Shown here one piece after another: positions 43,046 to 53,412 of a stretch of DNA of 64,000 nucleotides (position 1 is the stretch's first letter; every line of letters starts with the position of its first letter). The notes beneath the pieces are model-generated. The model worked only from the letters and a program-made list of their open reading frames with translations. It had not been told where the DNA came from and made no database searches. The stretch covers positions 182,660-246,659 of the forward strand of contig CAJNDS010002529.1 in NCBI GenBank assembly GCA_905221605.1, written 5' to 3'. This stretch comes from Symbiodinium natans (taxonomy: Eukaryota > Sar > Dinophyceae > Suessiales > Symbiodiniaceae). A program made the position numbers and the translations under genes.

Positions 43046-43324
43046 ATAAAATCATCACCCTGAAAGACACGAGCGAGCTACCATTTGAGTGTGACTTGTG
43101 TATAAGAGCAGACCTTATGCCAGGTCTAGGGTAAAGGTTAGGGTTTGGGCTATATAGAGGGGTTAGGGTTTCGGGCTGTTGCTCATATATAGTGTTTAGG
43201 GTCAGGACCTTGGAACTCTTAACCCTTTGGTGAGTCAAGCTAAAAATCAACGTCCGGTTGCCAGGGTTTAGATAGCTGGGGTTTCAATTCTCAGGGCTTA
43301 GGGTTTAGGGTTAGGGTCTGGGAT

Positions 43325-43380
43325 TTAGGGATTTAGGGATTTAGGGATTTAGGGATTTAGGGATTTAGGGTTTATAGGGT
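43325..43380 (+). repeat. 8-bp tandem repeat GATTTAGG, variant telomere unit
   Basis: Six to seven copies of a telomere unit with one extra A. Confidence 0.9.
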
Positions 43381-43599
43381 TTAGGGCTTAGGGTTTGGGG
43401 TTTCGGGTTTAGAGTTTAGGGTTTAGGCTCCACGCCTGCACGCTCTGGAACAACTGGCAGCCTGCACGAGATGGCTTATATAGGGCCTGAGATTCGACAT
43501 TTAGTTTGGAGGCCTTATCGGGTTTCTGGTTTTGCTTTCCTAAAAGAGCTTAGGGTTCCTGGGTTTGGGTCTTTCTGGGTGCAATTGTTTTCCTTTGGC

Positions 43600-43611
43600 C
43601 TCATATATATG

Positions 43612-43655
<44 letters not shown>
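43600..43655. repeat. (TA)n microsatellite
   Basis: Nearly pure TA with GTATATAT interruptions. Confidence 0.93.
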
Positions 43656-43957
43656 GGATACAGGCTTGAGAGGCTTTACTGTATCATTTATGAGGTTTAG
43701 GGTTCGGTTTTAGGGCATACAGGCTTGTCAGTTCTTGGAGTTGCATGGCTGAAACTGAACTCTCGAAAGGTGCTGTTTCCTCTCGTGGTGTCGCGATGCT
43801 GCGGTCTGTAGAGAATGCTACTCAAGACAGCCATCACCTCACACATCTTGAGAAGACCCACAGGGTTTTGAAGGTATAGGGCACACATCTCTCTCTTTGT
43901 CTCTCTGAAACAACTCTCGTTGGTGCTGTGTGTGGCTGCACTTGACACTGCTCGGAA

Positions 43958-45240
43958 TCACTTGCTGCCCCGGCTGGTTCGGGCACGGTTCTCGCCCTTG
44001 GCTTTCTGCACACTGATGTGGAATGTTTCCGTCTGGGCTGCAACCTGCTTCATGAACCCGTAAAAGCCATTCTCCGTCACGGCGGTTCCATCTTGGAACT
44101 GCTCGAGCTCCTTGATGTGGTTCATTTGGCTGATGTGGTTGAGAGCAGCCCCATAGCCCTTCTTCACCTCGGCAAGCATCTCCGCCCCCCCAGACCAGGA
44201 GCCGATCAAGCCCTTGGCATCCTTGTTCAGCTTGTCCAAGGCCTGGATGGCCTGCTCAAGCAAGGCCTTCGCCTGGCTTGTCACGCCAGCCGAGTCACCC
44301 ACCGGATTGTCGGAGTTGAAATTGAATTTCCAGTTCAAGTTCCGGAACGCTGACTTCAGCGCCTGCAAATCCTGGCCAGTGAGCTTCTGCTGGCCATGGG
44401 TGCTGTGCTCGGTAGACTTGCCCTCTTCGACGCCCACAGTGAGCCTCTTGAAGGCCCAGAAGGCAACGGAGCTGGAGGCATCATTCACCTTCACTATCTC
44501 TCCTTTCTCGGCCGCCTTGTCGAAACTCACACGGTTCCCCTGGAAATACAACCCCAACATCAGGGATTCTGGGATTGCTTCGTCCTCCTCTCGCTTGTAC
44601 TTTTTGTTGTACACCTGCAGGGCAACACGCTGCACATGGACCGTGTTTTTTGCATGTGGTTCCCATATAAAATCAGAACATGAAAGTGTTACACATTGCA
44701 CCAAGACACTTTCTGAGCTTCAAGAAAGGTTGCATTCTGTAGCTGCAAAGACAAGGTTCCGTCTTCCTCTCGTCTGTACAACTTGTTGATGATGTCGCTC
44801 TTGAAGGCCCTCGGACTGCTGGCGGCTTTGCTTTGCTCCTCTATGAGGTCCACTACGAATGCCGGCAAGTCCTTCTTCTGCTTCTGGTATTTGACAGCCT
44901 TGCCCTTGTCACGACCGGTCTCCTGAGTCTCGCCATCCTCATTGTTCTGGATGTTGTCTCGCAGCTGCTGGATCTTCTCCCCGATTCCAGCCACTGCCGG
45001 CTTCTTCTTCGCTGTGCCTTTCATGACTTTGGCTGCCTGCACCGACTGCTTGTTGTTCTTCACCGTCTTCATGGTAGCCTTCATGGCCTTCATGGCCTTC
45101 ATTGCCTTCATTGCCGTCTTCGCCGCAACTGCCTTGGTCGCCGAGGCCTTCGGTTTGCTCTTACCAGCAGCCTTCTCCGGCTGCCCGGCATCGACCTCCT
45201 GATGGCCTTTTGCTTTCGCAACAGCCTTGCCCTTCCCCAT
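43958..45240 (-). CDS. Gene F: Lys/Ala-rich MKA-repeat protein with one intron
   Basis: ATG at 45240 (MGKGKAVAKAKGHQE). Exon 1 is 45240-44710 (177 codons), a 95-nt GT-AG intron is 44709-44615, and exon 2 is 44614-43958 ending in a stop, for about 235 residues. The join EAQK|VYNKKYKREEDEAIP keeps frame. Residues 1-80 are strongly basic with an (MKA)n run at about 44-58. Residues 85-235 form a helical, charged domain (INKLYRREEDGTLSLQLQN; LMLGLYFQGNRVSFDKAAE; WAFKRLTVGVEEG; LNWKFNFNSDNP). From memory, basic MKA-repeat N-termini before this kind of domain are common in dinoflagellate proteins of unknown function. The basic tail suggests nucleic-acid binding in the nucleus, which is inference. 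An upstream in-frame extension without ATG (to 45321) is probably 5' UTR. Confidence 0.75.
44615..44709 (-). other. 95-nt GT-AG intron of gene F
   Basis: Donor AAA|GTGTCT, acceptor CCCTGCAG|GTG. Both flanking exons are in phase 0, and an in-frame stop occurs in the unspliced sequence. Confidence 0.7.
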
Positions 45241-45359
45241 GCTGTCGGAAGCAACACTCAAACAAAGAAAGCCTGAGCACAAAAGTGATCTGCCATGCAG
45301 CACCAGGATCAAGCAAATCACAACTGAAAACCCGAAACCCTACACAACATCAACCTCAG

Positions 45360-45615
45360 ATGTGTGGAAGTTTGGTGGAAGTTTCCACTAAACTTCCACA
45401 CCCCTAAGTGGAAGTTTAGTGGAAATTTCGACCAAACTTCCGCACAGCTGGTGTGGAAGTTTTATGGAAGTTTAGTGGAAGTTCGATGGAAGTTTTAGCT
45501 TTTTTTAATAGAATTCCAGTAATGTTTCGAACAAAGCCCATTTGAAACTTCGACTGAAACTTCAACCGGTGATGTGGAAGTTTGGTCGAAACTTCCACCA
45601 AACTTCCACTGGGTC
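45360..45615. repeat. GGAAGTTT-rich segment upstream of gene F (family H related)
   Basis: Many copies of GTGGAAGTTTGGTGGAAGTT and its reverse complement, sharing the short motifs of the H elements at 39.5 and 51.2 kb. It lies 120 bp upstream of the gene F start. Confidence 0.6.
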
Positions 45616-45727
45616 GGGTGGATGCTTGTCCTAAACCCCAAACCCTAAACCCTAAATCCGTACATTCCGAGAGGGGTGCCTCGGTGCTCGGGCTGGAGCA
45701 GCTGGAGCTGGCAGTCCAAGCCTGTTA

Positions 45728-45836
45728 AGGTTTAGGGTTTCTAGGGTTTCTAGGTTTCTAGGGTTTCTAGGGTTTCTAGGGTTTCTAGGGTTTCTAGGGT
45801 TTCTAGGGTTTCTAGGGTTTCTAGGGTTTCTAGGGT
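45728..45836 (+). repeat. 9-bp tandem repeat TTTCTAGGG, variant telomere unit
   Basis: About 11 copies of a telomere unit with an inserted CT (TTTCTAGGG), continuing without break into normal TTTAGGG units. Confidence 0.95.
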
Positions 45837-45999
45837 TTAGGGTTTAGGGTTTAGGGTTTTGGGGTTTTGGGTTTAGGGTTTAAAATTTTATGTCTGCAGG
45901 GTTTAGGGTTTATGGTTTGGGATAACCCTAAACCCTAAACCCTCAACCTTAAACCCTAAACCCTTATCCCTATATAAGTCCTCCCCTAAACCATAAACC

Positions 46000-46087
46000 T
46001 AAACCCTAAACCCTAAGCCCTAACCCTAAACCCTAAACCCTAAACCCTAAACCCTAAACCCTAAACCCTAAACCCTAAACCCTAAAC
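46000..46087 (-). repeat. Telomere-type array (CCCTAAA)n
   Basis: About 11 CCCTAAA units after a head-to-head switch from G-strand repeats at 45838-45915. Confidence 0.95.
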
Positions 46088-46637
46088 CACACAGAATACT
46101 GACCTCCACTCTCCCACTTCTCACACTCCCTAAACCCTCGCCCCTTATATAACCCTTTCAGTCCTTTGAACCCTATCACCTTTTTAAACCTGATAACCCT
46201 TTCAACCCTGTCAACCCTACCAACTATAAAAAGGGGAATGCTATGTTGGGGCGGTTGCTTTGGGTTAAACGAAAGCCCAAGTTCATAAACATCCTTAAGC
46301 CCTTATATAAATTTTGGTGGATGCCCTGCACAAACCCAGGGATTCCCAAATACGCCGGCCCGGGCCTCGTCTGCTTCGACGCCCCCACACACATCGAACC
46401 TGGCTGGGCTTCTTTGGGCTGGGGCTCTCCCTGTGCTGTTGGTTCTCACATTCTACGACGGGGCTTGATGTCCTGGTTTAGGGTTTAGGGTTGGGTTTAT
46501 CTATATAATGTCTCTTGGCTTTCGCCCTGGGTCCGGGATCTTTCCTCATTGTGAAAGGCTGCCACGGGCTCTTGGGTTTATGTCGATGTTGGGGCTTCTC
46601 TGGGGTATCGCTTAAGCCTCCTTTTCTCTGCCCCGCT

Positions 46638-47348
46638 TCAGCTTTGACTCGTCTGCCGGCTGGCCTCTGAGCTTGCTCGAGATCCTGAACTCTCTGATCG
46701 TGATCTCGATCGTGATCTCTTCTTCCTTCGGGATCGTGATCTCTTCTTTCTTCGGGATCGTGATCTCTTCTTTCGGGATCGTGACCTCTTCTTCCGGGAT
46801 CGTGATCTCTTCTTGCTTTGGGATCGTGATCTCTTCTTGCTTCGGGAGCATGTGGACTTCGATCGTGCCTCGTCGTGTGCAGCAGCCTTTGCCTCTGCAC
46901 GCTGTGGTTCCAAAGGCTCTGGGGCAGGATACGGGTCAGGAAGTTCTGGTGGAACAGGTTCTGGAGCTCTGAGGGGCTGCTGTGGCACCTGTAGATCCTT
47001 CATCCGTGGCACTGCCATTTCCGCACGAAGTGGTCGAGGTGACAGGCTTGGCCAAGAAGAAAGGTTCAAGCTGTCAATCAAGATTTGTGCTTCGGCTTCG
47101 GATGGCACGGTGACAAAGGCACAGCAGGAAGTTGTAACAGCATACTGGCCCTTCCGAACCACCTGTATGTGGTGGCTTTTAAGCCCAGGGAGCAGCTTCA
47201 CAAGCACTGCCAGCAGTTCGGCTTGTGCCACAGCAAGCTTCAAGCCGGCCAAAAACACACGACAGGAGGAAGAGGGCATGGCTCTCACACACAGCTCCAC
47301 AAGACTAAGCTCCTTTGTCACCTTTGGGATTACCTTCTTCTTATACAT
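46638..47348 (-). CDS. Gene G: SR-type RNA-binding protein (RRM + RS domain)
   Basis: ATG at 47348, single open frame, 236 residues. Residues about 28-112 look like one RNA-recognition motif: an RNP2-like CRVFLAGL at 29-36, a helix rich in Ala/Leu, CCAFVTVPSEAEAQILIDSL at about 75-94 in the place of RNP1 and the second helix, and PRPLRAEMA as the last strand. A Pro-rich linker (about 113-150) follows, then an RS domain at about 162-222 made of KKRSRSRKKRSRSR repeats. This is the layout of SR splicing factors, which act in the nucleus on pre-mRNA. It also fits a window rich in unusual introns. The RNP1 aromatics are weak, so the RRM is diverged. Upstream exons cannot be excluded. Confidence 0.65.
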   Translation of the reverse strand: MYKKKVIPKVTKELSLVELCVRAMPSSSCRVFLAGLKLAVAQAELLAVLVKLLPGLKSHHIQVVRKGQYAVTTSCCAFVTVPSEAEAQILIDSLNLSSWPSLSPRPLRAEMAVPRMKDLQVPQQPLRAPEPVPPELPDPYPAPEPLEPQRAEAKAAAHDEARSKSTCSRSKKRSRSQSKKRSRSRKKRSRSRKKRSRSRRKKRSRSRRKKRSRSRSRSESSGSRASSEASRQTSQS

Positions 47349-47489
47349 ATGGGCTCCTGTCTATATACAGGATTGTGCATCACCTTTATATGGGCTGTTC
47401 TGTTCACAGAGCACTGGTCGGCTGACTCAAACAAGTTCATGCCCAAGACGCCAAACCCCGGAAGCCCCTCCAAGCAACCCGGGTTTGGA

Positions 47490-47561
47490 TTTAGGGTTTA
47501 GGGTTTAGGGTTTAGGGTTTAGGGTTTAGGGTTTAGGGTTTAGGGTTTAGGGTTTAGGGTT
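47490..47561 (+). repeat. Telomere-type array upstream of gene G
   Basis: Ten TTTAGGG units. Confidence 0.96.
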
Positions 47562-47729
47562 ATATAAGCTTCTTTCCCGGAGCCCTCAGCCCGAAATCCT
47601 ATCCTGAGAAGACTATACTCCCTTAAATCCTTAACCAAACGCCTCTGTCGTCCCTCAACTCGGTTTTTAAAGCCTATACCCTAAACCTCCCAAGCCTGTA
47701 TTCCTGAGAAAACGGCCTCAGTGAGGTCT

Positions 47730-47910
47730 TGGATTTAAGGTGTAGGGAATACAGGCTTGTGTGTGTGAGGTCTTGGGGAACCCAGGCTTGTGAGGTTATA
47801 AAGAGGGTTTATAGGGTTTAAGGAATGCAGGCTTGTGAGATTTTGGGAATACAGGCTTGTGAGGTTTAGAGTTTAGAAAGAGAATTTAGGGTTGGGAAGT
47901 ACAGGCTCGT
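47730..47910. repeat. Dispersed short repeat ACAGGCTTGTGAGGT
   Basis: Five imperfect copies of GGGAATACAGGCTTGTGAGG within 180 bp. Isolated copies also occur near 43660-43725. Confidence 0.75.
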
Positions 47911-48103
47911 GATCCTTGAAGGAATACTGTGGCTTCTGCTTTAGGGCTTATATTTAGGTGTGAGGTTTTAGGAAACACTAACCCTAGACCCAACCTGTAA
48001 CGCCCAAAGCGCCTGGCCTGCACAATCTCGCCGTCTGTCGCCACAGCACGATCGGCCTCTGGCATGTTCTTGTGTTTGGGGTTTAGGGCTTAGGGGTTTT
48101 AGG

Positions 48104-48122
48104 GGGGGGGGGGGGGGGGGGG
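48104..48122. repeat. Poly-G tract
   Basis: About 19 G in a row, downstream of gene H and followed by (ACACACTC)-type repeats. Confidence 0.95.
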
Positions 48123-48462
48123 CACACACTTGCACACACTCACACACTCATGCCCTCGTGTATATACAGGTGTGTCGGAACAGTCACTCGCACAAAGCAC
48201 GACACCACAACTTTTCCTGCATCTCGCACTGCTGGTGTTTTGAGATCACACACATCAGGCTGGCTCCTGTGCACACACACACACACGTTCATGTGATATG
48301 CCTATTTTCAGTGAGTATGATGCATGCTATCACACGCATGCACCGTGTGCACCTCGCAGCCCTTGTCTCTTGACCCTAGATACATCATCGCTGGGCCCAC
48401 AGACTGTGCCCTCTTCCAAAATCAATCTTCAAGCATGGCATAGCCACAAAATGCAGGCCCGC

Positions 48463-49914
48463 TCACATCGAGGACGCCGCTTCGGCAGATTTGGCATGCT
48501 TCTTCTTCTTCCTCTTCTTGGGCCCAGTGCTCTCTGTGCCAACATACTCGATTGGCTCGGTGTCCGTCTTCTTCTTCTTCTTCTCCTGCACCTTCTTCTT
48601 CTTCTTGATCCCGGGCTGGACAATGGACTCGCCGTCCTCGTCGCAGCCCTTGCCTGTGCTAGTCACCGACACCGCCTGGTCATCCTTGGGCTCCTGGTCA
48701 TCCACTGCCGGCCCACCTTTACCCTTCTTCGTCTTGGAGTTCTTCACCTTGACCGGCCTGGGGTTCTCCTTGTCAAAGCTCACCCCAGCCTTTCGGGATG
48801 CTCTTCGGCCCATCTTCCTTGACAAGGCCTCCGACTTCCCGGCAGCCTGTGCTGCATTGAAGGCCCCATGCCAAGCCCTGGAGAGGAATCGCTTCCGCAA
48901 GGTGGTACGATCCACCATGTGGTCCGGCAGCCACTTGCCCCTGCCTGAGGCCTTATTCTCCTCCTGGCACGCTTTCTTCACACTCTTTGCCTTTGCTTTC
49001 GCCTTTGCTTTTGCCTGTGCCTTGGACTTGGCGCTCGCCTTGCCCTCGGCCTTGAGCTTGGCAGCAGCAGTGCCAGTCTTCTGGCCCTTCACTGGCGGCT
49101 GCTGGGCCTGGCATGACTGCAAAAGCTTGCGATCCTCATCGTTCAGGCTGTCATCCAGGAGAAGTCCTGGCAAGAAGCCTTGCTCCGGCGAGTTCTGCAG
49201 GGCTGGGGCCTTCTTCAAGGCCTTCGTGGTCTCGGCCTTGTCAGGGATACTGGAGTCGCTGTCACGCTGCTGCAGCACTCTTTGGAAAATTGCACAAGGG
49301 TCGATGTCCTGCAGGGGCTTGGGCTCCAAGGTAGGCTCCTCGGCCTGGCTTTCCTTCTTTGACAAAACGCTGATGCTCCTGGCAGAATCAGCTCTCGTTG
49401 GTGCCACAGACAAAGCTTGCTCCTCGCCGATCGCCAGCAGCTCGTTCGGAAGCTCAAGCATGTCCAGCAGCTTCGTGAGAACCTGCTGCTGGTGCACATC
49501 GATCTTCCGAAACGCCCTGAGCTTGGCACCGTCCACCAGCAACAGCCCCCGCAGATGGGCCAGCGACATTCTGATGAAATCGTCGACGAGGTCCACCCAG
49601 TCGCCATCTTTCCGTCGCCCATTGTTGAGCTTCTGGGCTTCATTCAGGCTGCTGAGGGCTTGCTTATGCTTCTTCGTCGGAACTACCCCGTTTCGGGCAA
49701 CGCCGAGGTAGTTCTCGAGCAAGGGGGCCATGTGCACAACCCAGCTGCAACAGCAGGAACTCTTCCATGTCGCCCCCCCTGGCGGTGTTACGAACTGCAG
49801 CAGGTCAAAACTCTTCTGAGTCTTCGTCTGCTCCAGGAAAACTGACAAGCATCGCTGCAAGTCGGCAACTCCCAGGGAGGGGTCTGGCACAAGGCGAGCC
49901 CGCACATACGACAT
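48463..49914 (-). CDS. Gene H: 483-residue Lys-rich protein of unknown function
   Basis: First ATG in frame is at 49914 (MSYVRARLVPDPSLG); the frame is open further upstream only through a (GT)n stretch without ATG, likely UTR. It ends at 48463. The N-terminal 160 residues look globular (LQRCLSVFLEQTKTQKSF, WVDLVDDFIRMSLAHLRGLL, VHQQQVLTKLLDMLELP). A charged linker follows, then an (AK)n run (KAQAKAKAKAKAKS). Next comes a basic block KWLPDHMVDRTTLRKRFLSR with AWHGAFNAAQAAGKSEALSR, which I recall from dinoflagellate multicopy proteins. The C-terminus has Lys runs (GIKKKKKVQEKKKKK, KKRKKKKH) that would act as nuclear signals. No enzyme motif is seen. It reads as an uninterrupted exon of 1.45 kb, in contrast to genes A-D. 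Confidence 0.7.
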   Translation of the reverse strand: MSYVRARLVPDPSLGVADLQRCLSVFLEQTKTQKSFDLLQFVTPPGGATWKSSCCCSWVVHMAPLLENYLGVARNGVVPTKKHKQALSSLNEAQKLNNGRRKDGDWVDLVDDFIRMSLAHLRGLLLVDGAKLRAFRKIDVHQQQVLTKLLDMLELPNELLAIGEEQALSVAPTRADSARSISVLSKKESQAEEPTLEPKPLQDIDPCAIFQRVLQQRDSDSSIPDKAETTKALKKAPALQNSPEQGFLPGLLLDDSLNDEDRKLLQSCQAQQPPVKGQKTGTAAAKLKAEGKASAKSKAQAKAKAKAKAKSVKKACQEENKASGRGKWLPDHMVDRTTLRKRFLSRAWHGAFNAAQAAGKSEALSRKMGRRASRKAGVSFDKENPRPVKVKNSKTKKGKGGPAVDDQEPKDDQAVSVTSTGKGCDEDGESIVQPGIKKKKKVQEKKKKKTDTEPIEYVGTESTGPKKRKKKKHAKSAEAASSM

Positions 49915-50221
49915 GTGGCTCACAGCAAGGCCCCCAATGCCAGCACAGAACCCAAAATGTAGTTGCAAGAAGCTCGTTTCATGACCTTGTGTGAACAAGG
50001 AAACAAGGCAACAAGTAAAAACAAACCAAAACACGCACACACACACACACAAACATAGCACCCCCACACAACTTGTTTGGCATGACAAGTTTAGTGCATA
50101 GACCGGTTTTAGGGTGTACAGAGGGTTTAGGGTTCAGGGTATATATATAGGTTTGGGGCAGGCTTTAGGGTTGAGGGTTTTACCTTTGGCTTTTAGGGTT
50201 GAAAGGGTTGAAAGGGTTTAG

Positions 50222-50250
50222 GATTTAGGGTTTAGGGGACCCTAAACCCT
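50222..50250. repeat. Head-to-head telomere-repeat junction
   Basis: GATTTAGGGTTTAGGGG is followed directly by ACCCTAAACCCT, the orientation of an end-to-end fusion. Confidence 0.8.
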
Positions 50251-50288
50251 GTGCAACAGATGCTGTGCTGCCTGCAGGGCCTCCTCCC

Positions 50289-50427
50289 AGGGCGGTCACT
50301 CTCAAGGTCACTCTCAAGGTCACTCTCACAAGGTCACTCTCAAGGTCACTCTCAAGGTCACTCTCAAGGTCACTCTCAAGGTCACTTTCAAGGTTACTCT
50401 CAAGGTTACTCTCAAGGTTACTCTCAA
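50289..50427. repeat. 12-bp tandem repeat GGTCACTCTCAA
   Basis: Eleven or more copies, with a run of GGTTACTCTCAA variants at the right end. It reads GHSQ repeats in one frame, but there is no other support for translation. It flows directly into CCCTAAA repeats, and partial copies recur at 50604-50640 and 50765-50800. Confidence 0.93.
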
Positions 50428-50580
50428 GAAACCCTAAACCCTAAACCCTAAACCCTAAACCATCCTAAACCCTAAACCCTAAACCCTAAACCCTAAACCC
50501 TAAACCCTAAACCCTAAACCCTAAACCCTAAACCCTAAAGCCCTAAAGCCCTAAAGCCCTAAAGCCCAAAGCCTAAAGCC
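50428..50580 (-). repeat. Telomere-type array (CCCTAAA)n with CCCTAAAG tail
   Basis: About 15 CCCTAAA units, then five 8-bp AAAGCCCT units. Confidence 0.96.
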
Positions 50581-51139
50581 TAAACCCTAAACCGAAGCTC
50601 ACTCTCGCAGGTCGCTCTCACAGGTCACTCTCAAGGTCAGACGGTTTACGGTCAAGGGTTTAGGGTTTTGGTTAAGGGTTTAGGGTTTTGGGTTTAGGCT
50701 TTAGGGTTTAGGGTTGAGGGTCTCACACGGTCACAGCTCCCAGGTTTACCCTCGCAACTCAGCTCTCACTCTCACAAGGTGAGCTCTCAAGGTTACTCGC
50801 GCAAAAGCTTGAGCAGTTCACAACAACTTGCATGTTCAAAAAAAGAAAATGTTAGCAACACAAAACGAAGCAGGCATTGCCCTGGGGTGTTCTGGAGATA
50901 TATAGGTCGATAGATATGTATATATATATATATATTGTTAGTTTAATTCATTTCTTGATTTTTTATTATATATGTATAATATAAACAATATACATATATA
51001 TATATATATATATATGTACAGAATATCTATATATATATATATATACACATTTGTACACATATACAGCTATACACTGCTCAACATATCTTCCCACACCCAA
51101 AAAATCAGTGGAAGATTCACAGTTTTTGGGAAGAAGTTT

Positions 51140-51450
51140 GGTGGAAGTTTGGGGGGCTGAGGCGAGGAAGTTTGGGCGAAGTTTGGTGTGGAAGTTTGGT
51201 GGAAGTTTGGTCGCCGGAAGGTTGCCGAATTCGACAAACTTTGCCCAAATCGTTCAACCCTGGGGCTGCCGAATTCGTCAGGACTGTCTCGATTTCGACA
51301 GTCGAAAAACTCTATGGATTCGTTAACTTTTTGCTGTCTATGGTTCTGACGATTCGTTAACTAAAACACTTGACTAAATCATAGGGTTTCGGTTGAATCC
51401 TTTGTTTTCGGGATACGTCAAAAAATTGTCTAAACTGGTCTATTGGGTAC
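51140..51450. mobile_element. Family H element, copy 2 (opposite orientation)
   Basis: GGTGGAAGTTTGGTGGAAGT-type motifs, CCGAATTCGTCAGG and TGACGATTCGTTAA, ending AACTGGTCTATTGGGTACC. This end is the reverse complement of the start of copy 1 at 39488. Confidence 0.55.
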
Positions 51451-51495
51451 CCTAAACCCTAAACCCCCTAAGCCCTAAACCCTAAACCCTAAACC

Positions 51496-51588
51496 CGTAC
51501 TGTTATATGCTTGGGCCTCAAAGTCCTGATTATAGGAAGTACGTTAAGGCCTAAGCACTCCCCATTTGGGTACATGAACCCTTAGGGT
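51496..51588. mobile_element. Family B element, copy B5
   Basis: TGCTTGGGCCTCAAAGTCCT and AAGTACGTTAAGGCCTAAGC arms, right end GGGTACATGAACCCTTAGG. The left terminus is joined to CCCTAAA repeats. Confidence 0.65.
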
Positions 51589-52561
51589 TCGTGGTTCTGG
51601 GCAGGGTCTAGGGTTTAGGGGCTTTGATGGTTTTGGGTTTTACTCGACCAGGAGTATGGCTTAGGGCTCTAGGAATTGTAGGCTTAAGAGTTGAAGGGCT
51701 CGAAGAACTCGAGAAGGTTTTGGTAGAGCTTGAGGATTGAGGGTTTAGAATTCTAGGATTATAAGGCTATAAGGTTATAGGGTTATAGGGTTATAAGGTT
51801 ATAGGAGGATGGTTATAAGGTTATAAGGCTATAGGGTTATAGGGTTTAGGGAAATGGGGCTTAGGGTTTTTTTGGGTTTTGCGACTCGAGGTTTTGGCCT
51901 CTTTGCAGCCAAAGTGCTCTGATCCATTTCCCCGCTTCTGGGAGCTCCTGCTGTGGGCAGGGAATTTCGGGGGTTCGGGTGTAGGGTTTAGGGTTTAGGG
52001 TGTAGGGTTTCGGATTTAGGGTAGGGGGTTTAGGGTCGAGGGTTTCGGGTTTAGGGTCAGAGCTTAGGCAGGTACGCAGTTTGGCTGGGCACTCACGGCG
52101 TTTCAGGCGCTTTAAACTCGAAACCTGCAACCCAGCCCACAAATAAAAACCTGAAACCCTTAACCCTAAACCCTAAACCCTAAACCCTTAACCCTAAACC
52201 CTGAACCCGCAACCTGAATTAAACCCTGTCAACCCTTGAGCCCTGAATGAACATCCCCGCCAATAGCTGAGCTGAAGGAGGGGAAGCCTGCCAGTCTGTC
52301 ACCCCTACTCCCTGAACTCTAGTTTAAGGTTTAGAATATGGGCTTAGGGCTTAGGGTTTAGGGTTTAGGTTTTGGGGTTAGGGTTTAGGATTTAGGGTTT
52401 AGGGTTTGGGGTTTAGGGTTTAGGGTTTAGGGTTTCGGGTTTAGGGTTTAGGGTTTAGGGTTTAGGGCTAGGTCTGGTTCCCAGGCCCAAACGCTGCTTC
52501 AACGCTGAGTCCTCGGGCCGATTTACCACAAGGCCGAGCTGGAAGCGACTCCTCCTGCACC

Positions 52562-52770
52562 CCAAACCCTAAACCCTAAACCCTAAACCCTAAACCCTAA
52601 ACCCTAAACCCTAAACCCTAAACTGTAAACCCTAAACCCTAAACCCTAAACCCTAAACCCTAAACCCGAACCCTCAACCCTCAACCCTCAACCCTAAACC
52701 CTAAACCCTAAACCCGAACCCTCAACCCTCAACCCTAAACCCCAAGCCCTAACCCTGAACCCTAAACCGG
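52562..52770 (-). repeat. Long telomere-type array (CCCTAAA)n
   Basis: About 28 units including clustered CCCTCAA variants. Confidence 0.96.
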
Positions 52771-53412
52771 GGTCAGGGGTCTAGCTTTCAGGTGTTCGGG
52801 CTTCAAGGCTTAGGGGTTGAGGGGTTTGGAGAGTGTGGGGCTGGGGAAAGGTTGTGGGATAGAGCCATGCATGTATTGACATGGTCCGCTCGATAGACTT
52901 GTTGATTAAGGACTTCTCGGGTCCTTATGATAACACGGTCTCCTATATTCAAAGTTAGACTTTTGCTCGGGATACGAACAAACAGGACTCATTGGAACGC
53001 CGCCCACGCAACGGAAGGCCGCGAACCTCAATACATGCAGGCTGAACCTCAAACCCAAACGCTTCAGACCTAAACCCTCAACCCTAACCCCGAACCCGTA
53101 AACCCTAAACCCTACACCCCGAGTTCCCTTACGCCCTGAACCCTAAACCCTTCAGAGCTCTCAAGGGAGTTCCCCTTACTTGTGTTTAGGCTTTAAGGGG
53201 TTCATCTAAGCACATGTATAGTACTTAAGAGTTTCGTGTACCAGAAAGCCCCCCCCCCCCCCCCCCCCGCCCCCAACCCAGTTTCGGGGTTTAGGGCTTT
53301 GGGGTTTAAGTTTCGAAAGCGAGAACTGAAAGAACCGTGCTCTCCCACGTTTGAAAGATGATGTCTTCGTCAGGCAAGAACCGAAGGAATGCTGCGGCAA
53401 CAGTGACAACCA

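Noticed and set aside
48491-49711. Plus-strand 400-residue frame opposite gene H.
   Set aside because: Phe/Leu/Ser-rich antisense image of the Lys-rich gene H.
50251-50451. Frame with GHSQ repeats.
   Set aside because: It is the translation of a 12-bp satellite and ends in CCCTAAA repeats; no flanking exon.
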